Shown: one piece after another, positions 5,520 to 9,466 of the stretch
Layout of the letters: each line of letters begins with the position of its first letter
How positions within the stretch are numbered: position 1 is the first letter of the stretch
DNA from: Phycisphaerae bacterium
Lineage (GTDB): Bacteria > Planctomycetota > Phycisphaerae > SM23-33
NCBI GenBank assembly: GCA_022866005.1
Contig: JALHTV010000042.1
Span: 1-9,466 of the forward strand
Direction of reading: 5' to 3'
Length of the DNA stretch: 9,466 nt
Notes under the pieces: generated by a model
Databases searched by the model: none
Told to the model about the DNA's origin: nothing
What the model saw: the letters and a program-made list of their open reading frames with translations, nothing else
Program-made: the position numbers and the translations under genes

Positions 5520-8500
5520 GTGCCCGTGGCCGGCCAAGCGTCAGTAGACTCTCTGGTGGAACGGATTCTCTCAGCCGCCCAGCCCGTGGTGCTGCTGCGC
5601 GGGCCGGCGGCCTGCGGCAAGACCACGGCCGCGTTGGCCCTGCACCGCCACCTGACTGCCGCCGGCCAGGGCTGCCTGTGGCTCGCCCCCAACGCCCCGG
5701 CCGCAGTGGCGGCACGCTCGGCCCTGCTGGAGGCGGCGCCCACCGGTGTGCTGGTCCGGCCGATGGTGATGACCTTCGCGGGGCTGGTCGGGCGGATCCT
5801 GTCAGACGGCCAATCCCCCGGGGCCCTGCTATCGCCCTTCCGCCGCCACCTGCTGCTGCGAAGCATCGTGGACGAGCTGAGCGGGTCGGGCGAGCTGGCG
5901 GCCCTGTCGGCCGTGGCGGACACGCCGGGCCTGGTGGTCAGCCTGGACCGGGCCATCGCCGAGCTGAAGCGCGCCGCCGTGGAGCCGCAGGCCTTGGCCC
6001 GCGCCGTGGGCCGGCGGCGCGGCACCCGCGCCGAGCTGGTCGCCATCTACCGCCGCTACCAGCAGCACCTGCACGCCTCGAAGACCTACGACCTGGAGGG
6101 CCTGACCTGGCTCGCCCGCGATCGCCTGGCCGCCTGGCCTGGGCCGGAGCTGCCGGCGGGACTGGGCGGCGTCCAGGCCGCCATCGCCGACGGCTTCACC
6201 GACTTCACGCCCACGCAGATGGACCTGCTGGCGCATCTGAGCCGCCTGCTGCCGCGCGTGGTCATCACGTTGCCGCTGGACGAGGACAGCCGCCAGCGCC
6301 TGTGGCACTGGACGGGCCGCACGGCCGAGAACATCCGCCGCACCTTCGCGGGCCGGCTGACCGAGATCGCCCTGTCGCGCGAGGCGCCTGTGCCCCCGCA
6401 GGCGGCGCTGTGGGACAGAGTTTTTGAGTACGACTTTGACGCGCCGCGCTGCGACCTGCCGCCCGGCCTGAGCGTCATCGCCGCCGCCGGCATCGAGGCC
6501 GAGGTGGCCGCGGTGGGCCGGCGGGTCAAGCGGCTGCTGCTGGACGGCGCCCCCGCGGGCAGCATCGCGGTGCTCGCCAGGTCCATGGACGCCTACCGCC
6601 CGACGATCGAGCGTGTCTTTGCCGACTATCGCATCCCCATCCGCCCTGCCGGCCGGCCCCTGACCGCCGAGCCCATCGTCCGCTTCGTCCTGGCCGCCGC
6701 CAGGCTGGCGCCGCAATTCGCCTATCGCGACGTCCTGCGGGCGGTCCGCAGCAGCTACTTTCGGCCGCAGGCGCTGGGGGAGTTCGACGGCGCCACCGTT
6801 GCCGCCGCCGAGGCCATTGTCCGCAACGGCAACGTGGTCGCAGGCCAAAACGCCTACGCCCACGCCGCGCGCCGCCTGGCCGCCCGGCTCCATCGCGCGG
6901 GCGAGGACCTCGAGGAGGAGGGCGACCGCCTGCCGCGCGTCACGCCGCAACAGGTGCTCCGGGCGGCCGAGATGCTGGAGGCGCTGTTCGCCCTGGCCGG
7001 TCAGGCCCGCGGGGCACCGGGCGGCGGACTGGCCATGCTGGTAGACCGCCTCCAGCTCACCGCCGCCGCCTGCGACCACGGCGATGCGGAACTCGTCGCC
7101 CGGGACCTCCGCGCCCTGGCGGCGATGGAAGCGGCCTTGGCGGAGCTGCCTCGCCCCGCCCCGACGCTCGCGGCCGTGGAGCAGGCGCTCCGCGGGGTCG
7201 TCTGTCCGCCGGCTGCGGGCGAGTCGGCCGTGGACGTCCTCAGCGTGCTGGACGCCCGCGCGCTGCGCTATCGGCACGTCTTTTGCCTGGGAATGACCGA
7301 GGGCCAGTTCCCCCGGCGGTTCACCGAGGGCGCGCTGATCAGCGAGCGCGATCGCCGCGACTGGGCCGCCCGCGGCGTGGTGCTGGACCTGCGCGACGAC
7401 CTGGTCGCCCGCGAGATGCTGCTGCTGTACCTGGCCGTCTCGCGCGCCGACTCGGAGCTGACGGTGAGCTTCCTGGACGCCGACGCCGCCGGGCGCGCGG
7501 CCGCACCCAGCAGCTTCCTGAACCGCCTGCTCGCCCCCGTCGGCGGCCTGGAGGCGGCCCAGGCCGGGGGAATCGTCGAGCGGATCGGCCCCGGGCAGTT
7601 CCTCCCGCGCTGCGAGCGGCTCGCCAGCGACCGCGAGGCCGTCACCGCGGCCGTGGCGGGTCTGTTCGATCACGACCCTGACCCCCGCGGGGCGGCGCTG
7701 GCCTGGGCCGCGGCCTGTGCCCCCCAGCGCCTGGCCGCTGCCGCCGCCGGTCTGCTCGCCCGCCATCGTCGCTGGCGGCGCGGGCCGTGCGACGCCTACG
7801 ACGGACGCATCAGCGACGGCGATCTGCTGGGGCACCTGGCTGAGCGATTCGGCGAGCGCGCCGTCTTCTCGGCCAGTCAGCTCAACACCTACGGCACGTG
7901 CCCCTGGGCGTTCTTTGCCTCCTACGTGCTGGATCTTCAGCCGACGGCCATCCCCGCCGACCGCCTGACGCCGCTGGACCGCGGGCTGTTCTGCCACCGC
8001 GTCTTGTTCACCGTGTTCTCACACCTGCGCGATGAGCTGGGTGAGAGCTTCCCCCTGGCGAGCGCGGACCGCGGGCGGGTTCTGGGGCTGCTGGATGAGG
8101 CCATCGCGGAGGAGTCAGCCCGCCTGGAGGCCCGCGGTGTGGCGTATCCGACGCTGCTGCGCGTCCAGCAGCAACAGATGCGCGACGACCTGGCCGAGTA
8201 CCTGGCGGACCAGTTGGACCGCGCCGCCCAACTGGAGGCCCAATGCCTGCACTTCGAACTGGGCTTCGGCCTGGCCCAGCGCCCGGCGGGTGCGGCCGAC
8301 CCTGCCAGCGTCCCGCACCCCGTCGAGATCCAGACCCCCGCCGGGCCGATTCTCCTGCGCGGCAAGATCGACCGGATCGACCGGGTGCGCTACGAGGACC
8401 TCGCCGGCCCATTGGTGATCGACTACAAGACCGGCCGCCTGCCGAGCACCAGCGACATCGACGCGGGCCGAGGCCTGCAACTGCCCCTGTACGCCGCCGC

Positions 8501-8729
8501 GTGCGAGAAGCTGCTGGGCCAGGGGTGCCTGGGCGGGGCCTTCCACCAGATCGGCGGCGACGGCAGACAGAGCGCCCTAGCCGCGTTCAAGAAACATGGC
8601 AGCGGGTTCCGCGCGGAGGGCGATTTCCAGCAGCGGCGCGACGCCGTCATGCAGCGCGTCGGCCAGTTCGTCCAGGCCATCCGCGCGGGGCGCTTCGACG
8701 TCCTGCCGTCGGACGACTGTCCCTCCTAG
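5520..8729 (+). CDS. addB: AddB-like helicase/nuclease subunit, ending at an amber codon inside its Fe-S motif
   Basis: From GTG 5520 this is 1069 residues, a little shorter than typical AddB (about 1150). AddB pairs with AddA to process DNA double-strand ends for recombination. Visible domains are Walker A GPAACGKT (28-35), a degenerate helicase core, FCLGMTEGQFP (588-598) and the motif VI-like YLAVSRA (637-643). A C-terminal RecB-type PD-(D/E)XK nuclease has GKIDRID (Asp951), VIDYKTG (Asp968, Lys970) and LQLPLYA (986-992). The AddB iron-sulfur cluster needs one Cys before the nuclease core (Cys794 in GTCPWAFF) and three at the end. Only the first of those three (Cys1067) comes before the TAG at 8727. 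The next two follow the TAG in the same frame, so the annotated product would lack half of the cluster ligands. The start is uncertain: the frame is open to 5253, GTG at 5493, 5526 and 5556 are alternatives, and none has a good Shine-Dalgarno site. addA follows. Identity is strong; functionality depends on the amber. Confidence 0.88.
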   Translation: MPVAGQASVDSLVERILSAAQPVVLLRGPAACGKTTAALALHRHLTAAGQGCLWLAPNAPAAVAARSALLEAAPTGVLVRPMVMTFAGLVGRILSDGQSPGALLSPFRRHLLLRSIVDELSGSGELAALSAVADTPGLVVSLDRAIAELKRAAVEPQALARAVGRRRGTRAELVAIYRRYQQHLHASKTYDLEGLTWLARDRLAAWPGPELPAGLGGVQAAIADGFTDFTPTQMDLLAHLSRLLPRVVITLPLDEDSRQRLWHWTGRTAENIRRTFAGRLTEIALSREAPVPPQAALWDRVFEYDFDAPRCDLPPGLSVIAAAGIEAEVAAVGRRVKRLLLDGAPAGSIAVLARSMDAYRPTIERVFADYRIPIRPAGRPLTAEPIVRFVLAAARLAPQFAYRDVLRAVRSSYFRPQALGEFDGATVAAAEAIVRNGNVVAGQNAYAHAARRLAARLHRAGEDLEEEGDRLPRVTPQQVLRAAEMLEALFALAGQARGAPGGGLAMLVDRLQLTAAACDHGDAELVARDLRALAAMEAALAELPRPAPTLAAVEQALRGVVCPPAAGESAVDVLSVLDARALRYRHVFCLGMTEGQFPRRFTEGALISERDRRDWAARGVVLDLRDDLVAREMLLLYLAVSRADSELTVSFLDADAAGRAAAPSSFLNRLLAPVGGLEAAQAGGIVERIGPGQFLPRCERLASDREAVTAAVAGLFDHDPDPRGAALAWAAACAPQRLAAAAAGLLARHRRWRRGPCDAYDGRISDGDLLGHLAERFGERAVFSASQLNTYGTCPWAFFASYVLDLQPTAIPADRLTPLDRGLFCHRVLFTVFSHLRDELGESFPLASADRGRVLGLLDEAIAEESARLEARGVAYPTLLRVQQQQMRDDLAEYLADQLDRAAQLEAQCLHFELGFGLAQRPAGAADPASVPHPVEIQTPAGPILLRGKIDRIDRVRYEDLAGPLVIDYKTGRLPSTSDIDAGRGLQLPLYAAACEKLLGQGCLGGAFHQIGGDGRQSALAAFKKHGSGFRAEGDFQQRRDAVMQRVGQFVQAIRAGRFDVLPSDDCPS

Positions 8730-8804
8730 TGCCCGTTCAGGCAGATCTGCCACTACGCCAGGCACCGCGCGCCGCTCAAGGCGGCAGGTGAGGAGGGTTC
8801 ATGA
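8727..8804 (+). other. addB: In-frame continuation of addB beyond the amber codon
   Basis: Reading on from TAG (8727-8729), the addB frame stays open for 24 sense codons and stops at TGA 8802-8804. It begins CPFRQICHYARHR, supplying Cys at 8730 and 8748 with C-x5-C spacing, the expected last two ligands of the AddB Fe-S cluster. Third codon positions remain mostly G or C (20 of 24). The TGA overlaps the addA ATG as ATGA (8801-8804), the usual arrangement of translationally coupled genes. If TAG counts as a residue, the last three cysteines are C-x3-C-x5-C. If it is an inserted codon, they are C-x2-C-x5-C, the spacing known for Bacillus AddB. This strongly suggests the functional or ancestral gene ends at 8804. 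Confidence 0.8.
8790..8797 (+). promoter_or_regulatory. Strong Shine-Dalgarno site for addA
   Basis: GAGGAGGG ends three bases before the ATG at 8801, and its AGGAGG core ends four bases before it. It lies inside the addB continuation. This fixes the addA start and would allow addA translation even if ribosomes stop at the addB amber codon 71 bases upstream. Confidence 0.75.
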
Positions 8805-9466
8805 ACCCGACGCCCCCGCTCACCGCCGCCCAGCACCGCGCCGCCGTGGAACGCAGCGGCGACAACCTCGCCCTGCGCAGCGGCGCCGGCTGCGGCAAGA
8901 CGTTCGTCCTGGCCCGGCGGTTCACGGAGCTGCTGATGCGCGATCCCGGGGCGGCCGACCCCCTGTCGCGCCTGGTGGCGCTGACCTTCACCGACAAGGC
9001 CGCCCTGGAAATGGCCCAGCGCGTGCGACGGTTCCTGTCCGAGACCGCCGCGCGCGCCAAGGGCGACGACCGCCGGCGGCTGCTGGAGTGGCTGGAGGGC
9101 GTCGACGAGGCTCGCGTCTCGACCATTCACAGTTTCTGCGCGGCGCTGCTGCGCGGTGCGGCCGTGGAGGCGGGGATCGACCCGGCCTTCACCGTGTGCA
9201 GCGACGAGCTGCTGAGCGCCCAGATGAGCGCCGAGGCCGCCGAGCAGGCGGTCATCGAAGCGATCGAGCAACAGCAGGAAGACGTCGCGGCGCTGGTGCT
9301 GCGCGGGTCGCTGGACCCGCTCATCCAGAGGGTGTGCACGCTGGTGGAGAAGCGCACAGCCGCCGACCTTGCCGACTACGGCAATCCCCAGGCTACCTTA
9401 AGACGCTGGGGCGAGCTCGTGGAGCAGCAGCGGGAGCAGGCTACGAGTGAATTACAGGCTGACCAG
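8801..9466 (+). CDS. addA: AddA-like UvrD/Rep-family helicase-nuclease subunit (3'-truncated)
   Basis: The first 222 residues of a superfamily 1A helicase are present; the frame is open to the window end. In order they show the Q motif (LTAAQ, Gln11), Walker A GAGCGKT (28-34), motif Ia LTFTDKAALEM (61-71) and the Ib/Ic-type motif VSTIHSFC (106-113). The STIHSFC form, closely following a short 1A subdomain, is typical of AddA/RexA and RecB-type helicases. AddA supplies the 3'-5' motor and one nuclease domain of AddAB; that nuclease domain would lie far downstream, outside the window. The gene follows addB as in the Bacillus addB-addA operon, with a strong Shine-Dalgarno site and an ATGA overlap with the readthrough frame of addB. 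The addB neighbour makes AddA much more likely than UvrD or PcrA. Confidence 0.92.
   Translation, partial: MNPTPPLTAAQHRAAVERSGDNLALRSGAGCGKTFVLARRFTELLMRDPGAADPLSRLVALTFTDKAALEMAQRVRRFLSETAARAKGDDRRRLLEWLEGVDEARVSTIHSFCAALLRGAAVEAGIDPAFTVCSDELLSAQMSAEAAEQAVIEAIEQQQEDVAALVLRGSLDPLIQRVCTLVEKRTAADLADYGNPQATLRRWGELVEQQREQATSELQADQ

Noticed and set aside
5829..7997. A 722-codon open frame on the - strand inside addB
   Set aside because: It has low-complexity Gln/Gly/Arg-rich composition and no motif, and lies opposite clear AddB sequence. It is typical of antisense frames in GC-rich DNA.
8727..8729. Selenocysteine or pyrrolysine insertion at the addB amber
   Set aside because: Selenocysteine uses UGA, not UAG. 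Pyrrolysine would need pyl genes, none of which are visible, and the cluster position has no need for it. It is kept only as a point to check in the finding.
8596..9450. A 284-codon + strand frame across the addB-addA junction
   Set aside because: It is out of frame with both genes, Arg/Ala-rich and without motifs. The AddA helicase motifs lie in the frame starting at 8801.

Overview
This is a GC-rich bacterial window with strong G/C bias at third codon positions. It carries six protein-coding genes, of which the first and last are cut by the window edges. The mix suggests a Gram-negative or Planctomycetota-like bacterium: an extracytoplasmic-sensor histidine kinase, an M42 peptidase, a PTR1-like SDR, a LysR regulator and an AddB/AddA pair. 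That assignment is inference from gene style only; no rRNA or other marker is present.

Layout. (1) 2-337, + strand: the end of a response-regulator receiver domain. It converges on (2) 377-2335, - strand: a complete membrane histidine kinase with two TM helices, a Cache-like sensor, HAMP, HisKA and HATPase domains. (3) A 148-bp divergent intergenic region (2336-2483) has a candidate promoter in each direction. (4) 2484-3560, +: M42 family metallo-aminopeptidase, followed 43 bp later by (5) 3604-4329, +: an SDR oxidoreductase with the sequence hallmarks of pteridine reductases (PTR1/FolM). (6) 4345-5229, -: a LysR-type regulator, tail to tail with the SDR. (7) A 290-bp divergent intergenic region (5230-5519) holds a candidate LysR operator next to the regulator and a cluster of GC-rich hairpins with short direct repeats. 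(8) 5520-8729, +: an AddB-like helicase/nuclease subunit. (9) 8801-9466, +: the N-terminal 222 residues of an AddA-like UvrD-family helicase/nuclease, running off the window.

The most notable observation is at the end of addB. The open frame stops at an amber codon (8727-8729) in the middle of the C-terminal cysteine cluster of the AddB iron-sulfur nuclease domain. Past that codon the same frame encodes the two missing cysteines with the expected C-x5-C spacing, keeps coding-like codon use, and ends in a TGA that overlaps the addA start as ATGA. The gene therefore seems meant to end at 8804. The amber codon is either a point lesion, a sequence error, or a recoded/readthrough site. TAG is used as an ordinary-looking stop by the receiver and kinase genes in the same window, which argues against genome-wide UAG reassignment.

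Functionally, addB and addA would form the AddAB (RexBA) complex that resects DNA double-strand breaks for recombination. The peptidase and SDR look like an unrelated metabolic pair. The kinase and receiver could be signalling partners, but their convergent arrangement does not prove it.
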